A stretch of DNA of 64,000 nucleotides from Panaeolus papilionaceus. Its lineage: Eukaryota; Basidiomycota; Agaricomycetes; Agaricales. The translations under genes were made by a program, and so were the position numbers. A model generated the notes under the pieces. The model was not told the DNA's origin. It ran no database searches and worked only from the letters and a program-made list of their open reading frames with translations. The stretch covers positions 239,180-303,179 of the forward strand of contig JADNRZ010000036.1 in the NCBI GenBank assembly GCA_015501605.1. Reading direction: 5' to 3'. Shown one piece after another: positions 34,591-46,917 of this stretch (position 1 is its first letter; the number at the start of each line of letters is the position of its first letter).

Positions 34591-35292
34591 CTCTCATTCC
34601 CCTCCCGATGCGCCGTTTCTTTCAGGGCTAATGACGTCATTAGAGCAACCACGGATTGTAATGCTTACCCTGTTTGAAGTCGATAACCTGCGCCGGTTAG
34701 AGCGGTGTCAGATTCAAAGTCCATCCACACCAGAGTCCTTGAGCAAATTCTAGATGATATAAGTAAGATACATCCTTGCGTCAACTTCTGGTTATTCGAA
34801 TCGAGTTACAATTGCTATCAGCGTCATCATGAAAGTTCCTGGTGAGTGTCGTCCGTGGTTTTTAGGTTGCCCATAGTGTAACATGGTCTGCTGCAGCGTG
34901 CCTAACTGATTTCCTAATCTTATCTTAATTTCACGGAGTCCCGTCATATATTCGATTGAACGTTTTCCTCGGGCCCTATGACGCCAACTGGACTGCGGGC
35001 GCACAGAATGAGCCTAGACAGGTGCTGGTGCTTCATTTTGGTACAGTCAGCTATCTCTGATAGCCATCTCAACTCATCGATGTTCCCCGTACCTGACCCA
35101 ACGCAAAAGTCAATTCTTCGGTACTGTGGTGGGTTTCTGACACTCTTGGGGTGACAGTTTTGAGCGCCACCTGTGGCAGCAAATGGTGGTACACATAGTG
35201 GAGAATGTGCGGCGTGAAGACCCGGCCAAGATTGTATATATCATGGTGCATACCATAGAATTCTCGCACTTCTTCTCGAAACATAGTCGAAC
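34591..35292. other. Upstream region of hydrophobin 1
   Basis: No gene seen. A TATA-like TGTATATATC lies near 35234-35243, about 50 nt before the ATG of hydrophobin 1. Confidence 0.4.
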
Positions 35293-35805
35293 ATGATGGT
35301 TCGTCAGAGTTTCTTTTTTTCCTTGATGCTTCCAATCCTTGCGGCCGCCAGCCCGACTGTTGTTGATGACCCTGCTGGTATATCGCTCGCGAAACGGGGA
35401 TCGGAAGAGGGTCTGGAAACAATCGAAAGACGCCAATATACCTACACCACGTGTGGCTCGCTTCATCTGCTCTGTTGTAATACGTACGGATATGTAAGTC
35501 TACTCGTGTTGCACGTCCCCGCATCCACTAAAGAAACGAATAGGCTAGTGACTATAATATCGCTCCAATACTCGCCCTCCTTGGAGTCAGCATAGGAGGA
35601 ACATACAAAGTCGGCTTGACTTGCACGCCGATCTCTATTCTAGGAGGAGTTTCAAGCACATGCACAGCTCAACCCCTTTGCTGCTGGTGGGGTGCAGAAT
35701 ATGTGAGTGACTGATTTCTCCTTGATGATAACTCTGGGTCTTAGACGATTTATCCAGAATTATCTCGTCGCTATTGACTGTTGGCCTGTGGATATGAGCT
35801 TGTAA
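35293..35805 (+). CDS. Class I hydrophobin 1
   Basis: Three exons (35293-35493, 35544-35702, 35758-35805) give 135 residues. The start has two adjacent ATGs (35293, 35296). A signal peptide (residues 1-20, FFFSLMLPILAAASP) is followed by a propeptide-like stretch with dibasic sites (LAKRG, IERRQ). All eight hydrophobin cysteines are present: C-x6-CC, a loop with ILALLGVSIGG, C, C after 12 residues, C-x5-CC (CTAQPLCC), and a final C in VAIDCWP. Exon 3 follows a phase-0 intron with acceptor ATCCAG. Hydrophobins are secreted and self-assemble into amphipathic films on hyphae, spores and fruit bodies. Exon 2 (159 nt) and exon 3 (48 nt) have the same lengths as in hydrophobin 2, showing a tandem duplication. 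Confidence 0.92.
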
Positions 35806-36606
35806 ATTAAGTAAAGGTGTCCTCAATGCTTGATTTATATCGATGACATGCGGTAGTTGTTCGATGTGCTTCAGCAGCTAGGTGTATGTTTTCCCCTGAC
35901 TTCGACGAATTGTTCCAATATATCCCGATACCTTGTATTTACAGGTTTGAATCTCTTGAAACGACGCGAGCCTAACCCGAAGGCATGCCGCGTGCGTTTC
36001 AACAGGACTTCTGCCCATTCGGATGAGCGTCAGATATTATTCATGAAGAAAACAACGAATTGAACTCCTAGCAACATGATGGTTGGGTTGATTGCGATTT
36101 CTTGATTTTGTCGCAGGATGGTTGATAAACAAGGGATAAACAACATGGGCGTCTACATACTGCCTCCTTGGTCAAACCTCGCTGCTTCGCCGAAAACATA
36201 GCGGCGAATCGTTCCTTCGCTCAATTCTGACTAGGTGTGAAGTACGCACTCATTAGGTGTAAACAGAAATGTATGAGAGAGGTGCGAAGATTACAGATGG
36301 GAAGAGTAAGGATGCCAGAACCCCATCAGAAAGGAGTACCCATGTCATTCTGCTTTCATGAGTCTTCGACACTGTCAATGACAGCGGGGCTTGTCACTTG
36401 CAAACCCTTTCGATTGTACTGACTCAGGGCTAAACCACTAGAATGTGCCTCAGGCAGGGTCGTATAACTCACGAGTTTAGCGGGGAATGCGGTGGCGCTG
36501 AATTCGTCAGGGACGTTTGACATCATCCTGTGACTCGAATTTCTGAGAAACAAGGTAACATAATTATGTCTCTTAGTTAGACCTTTTGGACCCGATAAAG
36601 CGTCCA
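35806..36606. other. Intergenic between hydrophobins 1 and 2
   Basis: No gene seen; short frames only. It contains the promoter of hydrophobin 2. Confidence 0.4.
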
Positions 36607-36616
36607 TATATAAATA
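36607..36616 (+). promoter_or_regulatory. TATA box of hydrophobin 2
   Basis: TATATAAATA, 65-75 nt before the ATG at 36681. Confidence 0.6.
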
Positions 36617-36680
36617 CCCCGCATTATGAAGATCTGGCGCTGGTTCGTCAGTGCATCCCTGGCTCCCACCTACTCAAACG

Positions 36681-37176
36681 ATGAGAACAGTCACTGCTAG
36701 TCTCTGTATCTTAGCAGGATCTATTCTTGCTGCTGCCACTGCTCTAGATTTAAAGCCTGAGCTGGATCGCCGCCAACTCTTACCACCCATCGACCCAATT
36801 CAATGTACTGGTCGCCTTGTCTGCTGCAACTCATTCGAAAGGGTGAGAAAACATATACACGGTGCTAGATAATTATTGGGCTAATTCATGTATATCCCTA
36901 AATCCTTCTAGGCAAGCAGTCCATCCGTTGCAACGATCTTACAGCTTTTAGGCAATCCTCCGGTATCCCAGGCGGAGTACATTGGCATAACCTGCTCACC
37001 GATGTCGACAATTGGTTTTGGTGGGTTATGCGCCGCACAACCACTCTGCTGCATGTATGGGTATGAATTGGTAAGTTATTTATCCCAAGATATAGGAAGA
37101 AGTACGCTGAGCTTGCTGTTTTTAACAGAGCTGGATTATTGCCTATGGGTGGTGTCAACCTGTCAACTGGATTTGA
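36681..37176 (+). CDS. Class I hydrophobin 2
   Basis: Three exons (36681-36842, 36912-37070, 37129-37176) give 122 residues. The start was chosen at 36681 because it opens a clean signal peptide (MRTVTASLCILAGSILAAAT); an upstream in-frame ATG at 36651 would add ten residues before it. Eight cysteines in the class I pattern: C-x5-CC (CTGRLVCC), C (GITC), C after 11 residues, C-x5-CC (CAAQPLCC), and a last C in AYGWCQP. An RR site precedes the first Cys block (LDRRQ). Both introns are phase 0 and at the same places as in hydrophobin 1. Secreted structural surface protein. Confidence 0.92.
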
Positions 37177-38440
37177 AATTCAACTCAACGTAACGTCGAG
37201 AGAAATATGTTCACCGGGCGCTGAAACGATAAAACGTGATATGCATACTTACGCTGAATTGCATTATCTTGTAAGTTGGTAGCATGTAGGCAATTGATAC
37301 GGCAATTTCGGGCTCATCTGATCGCATGAGTGTTGCCGAATGTACGGCATCCTCGCAGTCATCGTTGCTTAAGTGGAGCTCAACGCCCTTCCACTCTCAT
37401 TTGTTCTAGGTCTAACAAGCTAAGCGTGCTATACTTTGCCACACGTGTCTTTAATCGAAGAACAAGAATATGTAAACTGGCGGACGGGGCGCTAATAAGC
37501 GCCCTTGAAGGTTGATATAACAATGAAGAGTCTGGGTAATAATTATCTGGACCAACAACTTCGACCTATCTAATCAATCCGGCATCAGATCACCTAAGAG
37601 GCCAAGACGCCTCATGCACATGGGTGTCATGATTTATCCGAGCTCAGTGAATTGTGATGTGATAATGTCCATCAAACCTTCGCAAACACGAACCGGTAGG
37701 AACGTGTGAGATTTGGCGCCGCAGCGGACCTCGTCGTTTTCAGTGTTTTACTGGTATACTACAGAGTCGAGGCTGACAAAAATAACTGGTTTTGATGATC
37801 TTGTTCAGGGAAGAAGGAAAGCTAAACTTGAGAAGTACTATCTTTGTCTGCTTGGTCGCCTCGGCAAACTAGTAGTTGAAATCTAGAATGTGTTCTCGAA
37901 CCCTGCACCTGGGAGCAAGTACATCGGGCAGTGAACTACAGGATAAGCTTTGAAACCTCATTCTAAGATTTAGTAACTGGTTAGCGGGTGAATACAAATG
38001 TCAGTTTTGAAGAAGTCCCGGAATATGAGTGGAAGCAATCGTGATTCCTTGGTTGGCTCCAGTACCGACACCATAATAGCTGTCCAGGTAGCAGCTAAAG
38101 CTCAAAACGAAACGATACTCAGGAGATGACGTGCTTAGTATCGTACCTCGATATAAGCTAAATTTTACCTGCTCGAGAGGCTACCCCACAGTTCTGAAAT
38201 ATTTTAGAACAGCTATGTACGTGCCAGCTGGAACCTACATTGACCCTGAGGTTACGCACTTGCCGAAACGCTGCTAACACACGCCTTCTCCGTCAGGCTT
38301 GTTTAAGTTCGACGCTTGAGCAACCCTTCGAGGCTTCAAATGAGAGGCTTTCAGGGGTATTTATGACACATGCTGTCCGCAACACTTTACATGCCTATTC
38401 ACGCCCCCGTGATAGCGGCAAGCTACTGACCGACATCACA
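37177..38440. other. Intergenic between hydrophobins 2 and 3
   Basis: No gene seen. The frame at 38240-38623 overlaps the start of hydrophobin 3; its first 67 codons have no hydrophobin character. Confidence 0.4.
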
Positions 38441-38955
38441 ATGATGCTTGCTCAGCTTGTGCTGTTGTCAGCATTCACAATTTGTAGCCTTGACTCACCT
38501 GTCGCAGCTGACTCAATGGGAGTCAAAACGGTAGGTCTCACTCGTCGACAGCTACCACTTCCTGCAAGTCGATGCCCAGGACACGTCCTCTGCTGTGCAA
38601 CATCCCTATTTGTGAGGACTTGAATCCGGTTGTTAGAACTGCTTTGTTTATACTCTCACTGACGGGTACTCTATCGCAAACTTCTAACAGGCAGATGACC
38701 CCGTCTTAGCAATACTGGGCCTCAGTGACACCGTTCCTCCGAACACCCTTTTTGGACTGCAGTGCACATTGCTGCCGTTCACTGGTCCTGGTTCCGTCTC
38801 GTGCACATCAACCTTTGTTGTGCATCCTACGTAAGGACAAGGCTAGGTTTATAGGTTATACAACTACTAACCAGTTGACTTTTTTATTTTATCAGAACCC
38901 ACCCTCAGTATCATCACTCGGCATCGATTGTGTCCCCACCGACTTGAATGCCTGA
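38441..38955 (+). pseudogene. Hydrophobin 3, broken by a frameshift
   Basis: The layout is the same as in hydrophobins 1 and 2: exon 1 38441-38611 (signal peptide MMLAQLVLLSAFTICSL, RRQ site, CPGHVLCC), exon 2 38691-38830, exon 3 38896-38955 (GIDCVPTDLNA). In exon 2 the fourth and fifth cysteines (LQC, VSC) are in frame, but the next CC is in another frame. The paralogues have 15 nt between the fifth Cys codon and the CC pair; here there are 11, so 4 nt are missing. Exon 2 is 140 nt, not a multiple of three, and the original frame meets TAA at the exon end. Splice sites and the last Cys are intact, so the damage is recent. A sequencing error is the alternative. Confidence 0.8.
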
Positions 38956-41900
38956 ATTGCCAATTACCATGTATACAATTAGGATCTGCTGTGCTCACTT
39001 TCTATATCATCGAATAGAATCAAATGTTTTTCGAAAGATCTACAACAATCTATTTTTTTTTTAGGACTTGAGCCGAAAGGAGTCAGTCAAGGGAAGAAAA
39101 GGAGGACAAGCGCATGGCGGCCAACGAATATCTTTGAAGCACCGTCCGGCATTTCGGCTAAACCGTGTGAATCTTTGGGCGGCAAAAGTAGCTATCCTCT
39201 CCTTGTGGTCGAGAGTTAGAATTGATGAAGTAAAGGACGGAGGGCACCAAACTTCGTTATCATAGCTCTTCTAAATTTGGTGGCGTATAATTTTCTTATC
39301 TTTTCTAGCTCAACAGCCGGATGCAAGCGTTGTTCTCATGCCTCTTTTCTTCATGCACGATCGAGATACAAATCGCGTTCTTTGGCCTCAATGTCGTGCA
39401 TGATGTCAGAAGTACATGAACGGAGACGGTAAAAATGTGCTACTTGTGAAGGACTCTACATGAGTAGTAATGCTGCATAGGCATGATGTCAGATATTCAT
39501 CCTCCCCGTCGACCCCATGGGGAATCCATAGGCGGAAGATTCTGAGTCCGGTAAGTTTTCAAAACGTAGAGGTAGCCTAAAGCGTGTTGAAATGAGGCCC
39601 TTTTATGTCTCAATAATTTTCGAGCATTTAAAATGCTATTGGAGACCACAGATATATCGTTCATGATTCGATTCCAGGAGAAACACACGTCTGGGCGGCG
39701 TAGAGATTATTCAAAAAGCAACCTACTACGTGGATGCACTATATGCAGAGACCATTCTTTGTCAACAACAGATAGCACAGGGTGAGGTCCATTTAAAGAC
39801 CACCATAGTCGCTTCCAGGTCTACCTAGAAAAATGATGAATACTGGAGCTGGTAGGTCGAATGGTGTGCTTCCTGGTTCGCCCGTCCACGGCGACCCACA
39901 ACTTTGGAAAGGGGCGTGTTTCCAGCCCCTTCTCGCGTCTCCATTTCAATGGAGAGCCCTGAATATAGCTCCAGGCTGTGGTGGCCAAAGTAATCGGGAT
40001 TGGATCCATGTTGGGTAGGGAAATACCCTGGGTCAGTTCCGATTGGCATGCAACGAGAGAAATACAATTGAAGACATGGAGGAAATGCCTGGAAGCCCCA
40101 AGCGATTGGGTATTAACTCTCCGGTGGATATTTTCGAGTGAAAATGTGGTCATAACCCGTCAGCATTGCGGGTCGTGCTCGCTAAACAAGTGCTTGGATC
40201 AGTGGAGACCCGTCGACAAATTTAATCGCTCCATCCCAAACATCTGGTATCACAAGAACTATTCAGTTGTTAAACCATTAATGACGCCAGTGGTATGCTT
40301 TAAACCTTACCTGGCTAGCCCTTGACACCCTCCGTGCAATGAGGACGCGTCGAGCTGTGCTTTTGTCGTCCAACCACCACTGAGTTATCACTCCTTTGTA
40401 TTCCAAAAGGGAAAACAATATATCGCGTATCTGTTGACTCGAGTTAATGGCCCATGGGGACTCTTCAAACTGGGGCATCATTCTGTAATCGAACACGTAT
40501 TTGCGTGCCACTCGCTCAGACATTGTCCCCACTTTCGTCATGATGACTACCAGAAGTAAATTTTATGGATTATCCTCGATCTAATTTTTCGAGCGTCCGT
40601 AATATATGGCTTTCCGCTTGCTCACATCATGCCTACCGGGATAAAATTTATCTCCTGCTACCAATAATAATGCGCCCGAGGTTTTTTGTTCTTACCAATC
40701 GAGGTGCCACTGCCTCGTTTGGCACAACACCTCCAGGGGGGAATTAAATCGATAGGGATAGCAGCAAGACAAGCATCCACTTCAGGCTATGTATGTTCCG
40801 GTTCTATTACTCATTCAGCCCTTGTTTGTCAAGAATGGCGATGAATTCAACTTTTCAGCGATTTTCGATGAATATCGTTCAGAAACGCATCGTATTTCTA
40901 TTTTTAGCATGCTGAGTTGTTCGGGACGGTGACGCAGTTCCGCTGTTTGGGAAATAAAATTCAATCACATTATTATCGCAAAGCTGCTTGTAGAAGGAAG
41001 AAATTCTGCCACTCTCGTAACCCACCGTCGATTTATCTACGTATCACAATCGCATGTACTCAGTTGATCATTCTCATGGACGGTTTTCGGTGCGGGTTTT
41101 GTGGGTTGGCAACGCACCAACCTAATTCTAGTGCTTTCGATGCCTTATAATCTACTGTTTGCTACGAGAAAGAAATTAATGTGCATGTAGGACGTTGATA
41201 TCTTTTATAATCACTCATGCAAGGTGACTACTTCAGAAAGACCCATTCATAATAAACGCTACCGAATGCATCACCTCCGTTAATGTGAATTCGCCGCTCG
41301 CAGTAATTTGTCTTCCAACACCAGCGCTGGTGTTGCCAATTATCTCTTCGCCACTTATTAATCTGCAGCCAGGTCTGATGTCAAGCCCTGGTCATTTTAG
41401 TCCCAGTATTGCTTCACGGGTATTCAGAGTCGTGACGAAGACAAAGGTGTCCTAATACTGAAAACCATGTTGATGTATTTTCATCTTAAAACGAGATGAC
41501 TGCTTAATTGATAATAGAATCGGTCCGCAAGTCCGTTATCAATGCTCCATATGCATCGACCAGAGCAGAACGTAGAATACCCAATGCCACACAAGTATAG
41601 AGAATAATCGACCCAATCGTAAAAACTTCCAAAATGATCTGGGATCTCATAAACCAATCGCCTGACTATTAGAGTCTTGGCCGGAGTGAGGTCGGGAAGA
41701 AGAAAATGAGAATTTAGTCGCAAGGATGGGACCGGGTGCGGGCTGGATAAGATGAGCCTCTGTATCACAGATTACCTCCCTTAAACATCGGAAATTCTGC
41801 CTTGGCGACGACCCTGTTAAAAGCGGTACACGCCACTGAGGCTTAATACACAGGCTCGCTTGATGAGAATGCCGAAAGTATTTCACTCTCGTTTCCTCCC

Positions 41901-42764
41901 GCGAGCACAGTGAGGGTGCTTGTAGGTGATCTAACGAAAGAGGGTCCAATCACCCACTTCGACCTAGGACTCGGTTACGGCAAAGGTCGACTGTGTCACT
42001 TGATAGAAAAAGGAAATAAAAATGACATACATAGCATACTGCACATAGATCATTTCTCGAAAAGTCAATCGATATATCCACTGTCTCCTTTTCACGGGGA
42101 AGGTGCATACCCGGAAAAAGAGATGGTCTAATATCGAACGCGGTAGTATTTTGGATATTATCTGGGAGGAAGAGGTCAACCCATAGGAGAATCCCTCATT
42201 CTTGCCGGCAATAAACTAGTGGACAGACTGTTTAGTATTGGTCGATCAAATTTGGTCGCGGCCTAAGAACACGAGGTGTTCATAATTATATGATAGGGTA
42301 TTATTGCCATGTTGGAGAAAAGGATGATTTGAACAAGGGGCAGGCAGTGTCCTTGCAGTGCCCTGCGGATTAATCTAGGGTGGATACGATCTTGAACTAA
42401 AAACTAATGAAAGTCATGCGAGTAAAAGCCGATGTGAAGAAAATGCGGTAGCTGGATGACAGGGGTGAGAACGTACCCGATTGGTACAAAGTGAGACTCC
42501 GCGACATTGAGGGAGAGACTCAAGCACCTCAGAGGGAGACGCATGGTTACTGATGGCTGAAGCTCCTGCATGGTTGGGAGAAACAACATTCTCCTTCGAC
42601 GAAACCCTTGTGGGCACGCACAAAGAGCTTGCTCGAGCAAACAGATCACGCAGATCCGTAACGGCAACACATTCAAGAGAATGGATACACCGATGATTGA
42701 ATTGAACAATATATACTAGCGAAAAAAAATACGATGAGGAAATAAAAGAAAACCAACTGGGTAT
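38956..42764. other. 3.8-kb gap with no convincing gene
   Basis: Short frames on both strands. The best are minus-strand 39821-40153 (110 codons) and 40278-40541 (87 codons), which could be exons of one unknown minus-strand gene, and 41481-41949. None resembles a known family, and I could not join them by consistent introns. Confidence 0.3.
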
Positions 42765-43582
42765 TTAAGCCGCCAAAAGCCTTTCCACCACCACATCATC
42801 CGATATCTTCGCGATGTTGGCACCACGATAGTTTAGACGCCGCAAGACATCGACCTAAGGAGAATAATTGTTCAAGATGAAAGCAAAGATCATTAGATAG
42901 TGAACATACGACTTTGCTTCTCTGGAAACCGAGAGCCTCGAACCGATCGACTTGAGTTTTGTCCAATCCAGCAATCGCCACCTCGTCGTTAGCAGCGCCG
43001 CCGGAGCCCTTCGGTGGTGGTCCATCGGCGTAGATATGAGTCCAGTACGCAGCCGTCTCTTCAAAGCTTTGTTTGCTCGTCATGTAATGTTTAGCCACTT
43101 CAGCGTCTTGAGGATCGTTGGGTTCAGGAGAGCAGAGGAGACTTTGAAGAGAGATAAGTGTCGATTTTAGAGTCAACACGGGTGACCAGGCGTCCTTCAG
43201 GATATCTAGGCAGATCGCTCCTGATGCCGACGATACGTTTGGATGATACAGTTTGGTGATGAACTTCATCTTGACAGGCTGAAACGGATATGATTCTGGG
43301 ATGACAATGTCCTGCGTGTAGAATGAGTAGTTGAGTGGCTGCAACTCTCCCAAAATCAACCAACTTACAACTTCGAACTTTCCTCCCTCATACGGTGTCC
43401 CATCTGGTCCAGGAAATGACCCCTTCAAATGAAAAGGGGACTCATCGACAAGTTCAATCTTGATCAGCGAGGTTTTATCATTCTTGCAGTCTTCGCAATC
43501 AATGAACATCAAATCCCGTGTTAAATGGTAGAAATTGCTCACCAGTTATCTCCTTGTTTACACGTCGTAGCCTAGCATCCAT
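42765..43582 (-). CDS. UBC1: Ubiquitin-conjugating enzyme E2 with UBA domain (Ubc1 type)
   Basis: Four exons on the minus strand (43582-43543, 43490-43369, 43311-42910, 42854-42765) give 217 residues, against 215 in yeast Ubc1. The UBC fold is complete: MDARLRRVNKEI, KIELVDESPFHLKGSFPGPD, GTPYEGGKFEV, YHPNVSS, then the active-site loop ASGAICLDILKDAWSP (catalytic Cys in AICLD) and SPEPNDPQDAEVAKHYM. A linker leads to a C-terminal UBA domain (TQVDRFEALGFQRSKVVDVL, YRGANIAKISDDVVVERLL). Ubc1-type E2s build K48-linked chains with the anaphase-promoting complex and in ER-associated degradation. All introns are 52-57 nt GT-AG. The frame is intact. Confidence 0.95.
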
Positions 43583-46215
43583 GATTGAGTTAAAATCTAT
43601 AAGACGAGGAGGTCGTGGTCGTGGTGGTTGTGGTGGAAAAAGGGAACTGACAGACAGCGACTGCTAGATGGCCAATTGTGGGTTCAGCGATTAGCTAATA
43701 CAAGGTCACATGACCTTAATGGGGGAAAACGCGTCCTCATCGCGCCCGATTGACTCAGTGACTGACTGCTTAAAGTTGGCTGCTCGGTTTACACAGCTCA
43801 TTACACACGGTGAACACGAGACATAGAAACATCTCTCCAAATAGTAAGGATCGATCGGTGTTTGAGTATGGCAAAAGGTGTCGTTCATTCATATGTAGTT
43901 TTACATTAGAAAAAGACTACATCCATACTCTAGCTAGCTATTGTGATATGAAAGCGACATAGAAGCGTCTGAGACCACTGTGAGCATGATTAAATCACCA
44001 AATGCTTCTTACCGTATGCTGACCTGAGATAGATATACCTGTGTTCTCGGTGAATCCGAAAAATAACGCCGAGGCGATGTATGATCTGCATCGGAGTAAC
44101 GTTACCTCATGAAAGAATTGAAAGTGAGCGTCAATGGCCTCTGTTCCTGATAATGGCCACGTGAGAAATACTGGAGATGGATCTAAGATTTAGAAGTTTA
44201 TGAACGGAGCGTACCGATTTCGAGGGATCAGTCTTCAACGGGGTTTAGCCGCTGCGAGAACCGGTGTAGCCAAATGTCTGTGATCGAAATAGTGGACGCG
44301 TAACAAGTAGAGATAGTCGTATCTGTCTGGGGAGGAGATCACAAATGAAGGAGAACCCTTAACACGACAAGGCAATGGTAAGAGCAGCCTTCACTGCGCT
44401 ACCCCACATAGTGAATGCAGTATCAAATTTCGATAGAGCATAACACACGAACACCGAGCAGTATCGGTGATGGTGTGCGTGTCGGTGAAAACATAGACCG
44501 AAACTCCAGACTCGAATGAAAAGGCCACGAAGAAGAAGGAGGAGTGGCATAGTAGCAGTAGCGGAAGCAGTGGCGGGTGAAAAGAGAAAGCGTAACCATA
44601 GCTCTCGAACAAAACGGACAGCATGAGCGGCGCTCCAGAAGCAATTTCGACTATGAATAATCAGACTGCTGTAGTTGAGCTGGCAATGAGCAGCTGCAAC
44701 CGCCTCACAGCCCTGAAGACATAGCGAAAAGCGACTGAAGTGGTACCCGGATAGCCTGGTGATTTCGAAGAGTGGCTCTGCTGGTGGGGTAGATGAAGAT
44801 GATGAGTTTTTGGCGAGAATTCGATGGGTATTTATATGTGTTCGAATGCTGTGAAATTGATAACCCCTTTTCGAGGATAGGATATATCGCCACAAGGCTA
44901 AGCTAGATAATATGACAGGGGTGTCCGGTAATCTTTCGTAAATTACAAAATCGGCATTTCCCTTACCGTTGGTATAACATGTGTCGCAAACCCGAAAATG
45001 ATTCTCGAACCGATCCCTATCGATGCTTCGACCTCTGGCAATTCCGATGGCGGCCGGACCTTGTCGGAGAGCAGTCTCATCCTTGCTAAGGAATTGGGTA
45101 GATTTAGATTGTGAGTTCCCTCAACGGTACGACGAGAAATGGTATTTCGGCTGTATTTATTTAATACAGACAATTAAGTTCTCTTCGTTGGTTTAGAATA
45201 CTGAAGCACATTCGCTCATACTTGTGCTCGTTCATGAATATGTGATCAGCAACGCAAAATAGTATACTGGACCTCCGTATCGCTTTAGCAGGCGGCTGTC
45301 GAGCTGCAGTACATAACTAAAAGTGACATCAGATCGTACCAATAAGCGGTACAGTGGATCTTGATGCTGATATTGTGCACAAGTACTATAAAGTCAACTG
45401 AAATCCTCGCCTCGTGTAGCGCCGTTGTACGCAATAGAGCGATCTTGATAGACTCAGATTCACACGCCTTGAGTCTAGCATGGACGCAGAGTCTCCCTGG
45501 CCTCATGCATCACGCCTCCTAAGTATGGCAAACACAAGACACTCTCAAAAATGCAAATTGACTGCGGGAACTCGTAAAACATGTGGCTAGAGCATGGACC
45601 CACCAAGCTTGGATAGATTATGACTCGTTGAGCTGGTAAAACCACCAGTCTCCAATTATATAGTTCAGCTGGACATTGTTACGACAAAACGTTTCGATGA
45701 ATTTGCCCGGACCGAAGCTTTTCGATCCGAATGAGTTGCTAAAAGTCGTACTTTAAGAATGATCTCTGGAAATGGCCCTTCAATTATCATACTCTGGACG
45801 TAACTTGTCGTTATTATACGATATTTTCCGGAATGTGGAGGTTAATTAATAGCGGTGGTGTACCATAAAAAAGTTTGTATTTTTTTTGTTGCTTTTTGTT
45901 TTCTCACTCTGACATGTGTTGCAATTTTCAGCTCGGATAACGGATATGCGATGCGAGAGAGAGTCCTTGCGTCTCACCCGCTCAAATTCTATACACCGAA
46001 ACTCCTAGAAGAAAACACAAGGTCGTGTTCTGATAGGTTCTAATCAGTACGAAGAGCGATATGATCTCAGATGATTGCTTCTTCACCGCTCGTCTGGCCA
46101 ATCCTGCCGCTGGTCGGTAAAGCAGCTTATAGTAAAAAGGCTCCAGTTTTCCCGACGTATACTATCATCTGATCACCGGGTGGAAAGAGGTGGAAAGTGG
46201 GCATAATGCCTTCGC
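43583..46215. other. Gap without a convincing gene
   Basis: The longest frame, minus-strand 44359-44895 (178 codons), is Ser/Leu/His-rich with no domain resemblance. It overlaps other frames in the same strand and looks like chance. The rest is AT-rich. Confidence 0.35.
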
Positions 46216-46917
46216 TTAGATATCGCGGCACATTCGAACGTATTCCACTGTGCCTTTGTAGAAACAGGAACCGAATGGTATAAAGCCTCTCTTTGAGTAC
46301 CAATCCTGAGCCGCAGTCCTCGCATCGCACCATGCGATGGTTGTACCTAGCTCAGACGATGCCATCGATAACGCGTGAGCAAGCAACTTTGACCCTACAC
46401 CTTGCCCTTGATATTTCGGATTGCATGCGAACTTTCGGAACCGTATGGCAGCCGTGTTCTCATTATTAACATGGCTTCTGTTCGCCATTGGTGCTGCTGA
46501 GTGGATACCATGGTCTTGGCTTGAGCAGGGCTCATTGTTATCGATAGGGAGCCTCTCAACGAATAGCGAAATAACAGCCACCGGCTCCGCTGGTTGATGC
46601 GTGACATCCTGATCTGCAATAAAAGCACCAAAATGGAGCCCTGATGCGTCTTCAGGTAGGCAGACATGGGATAGGGGTTTATCCGGCCAGAGAACAGCAT
46701 GCCGAAGGTCCAGTGTCTGCTCTACTGTGATTTTGTTGCAATGAACCTGCTCCATGACGAATGGCGGAGACTCGTTTTCAGGTGCTACAAATGCGGGTCG
46801 ATCAGTCTTGTGACACTTTGTGATGGAGCAGGCACAACGTATACCAGTGGTCGTGCACAAAGGTTCCATTTTTCGAGGGAGATTAGATATGTGGATGACA
46901 GTCAAGCGATAGTGCAT
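46216..46917 (-). CDS. GNAT-family N-acetyltransferase
   Basis: A single minus-strand exon of 233 codons from the ATG at 46917; in-frame ATGs at 46869 and 46755 are alternative starts, and the last (MEQVHCNKITVEQTLDLRH) sits right at the beginning of the domain. The GNAT core is clear: TLDLRHAVLWPDKPLSHV, then GAFIADQD, AVISLFVERL, the acetyl-CoA loop KYQGQGVGSKLLAHAL (Q-x-x-G-x-G), AWCDARTAAQDWYSKRGF and the final strand. An Asn/Ser-rich loop of about 35 residues is inserted between the second and third strands. Substrate unknown; similar fungal enzymes are annotated only as acyltransferases. No introns, unlike its neighbours. Confidence 0.82.
   Translation of the reverse strand: MHYRLTVIHISNLPRKMEPLCTTTGIRCACSITKCHKTDRPAFVAPENESPPFVMEQVHCNKITVEQTLDLRHAVLWPDKPLSHVCLPEDASGLHFGAFIADQDVTHQPAEPVAVISLFVERLPIDNNEPCSSQDHGIHSAAPMANRSHVNNENTAAIRFRKFACNPKYQGQGVGSKLLAHALSMASSELGTTIAWCDARTAAQDWYSKRGFIPFGSCFYKGTVEYVRMCRDI

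Noticed and set aside
42404..42709. 101-codon minus-strand frame with a hydrophobic, Cys-containing start, considered as another hydrophobin
   Set aside because: The cysteines do not follow the C-CC-C-C-CC-C spacing in any frame.
44359..44895. 178-codon minus-strand frame
   Set aside because: No domain, no introns and no conserved-looking motif; two other frames in the same strand are equally open, which points to composition.
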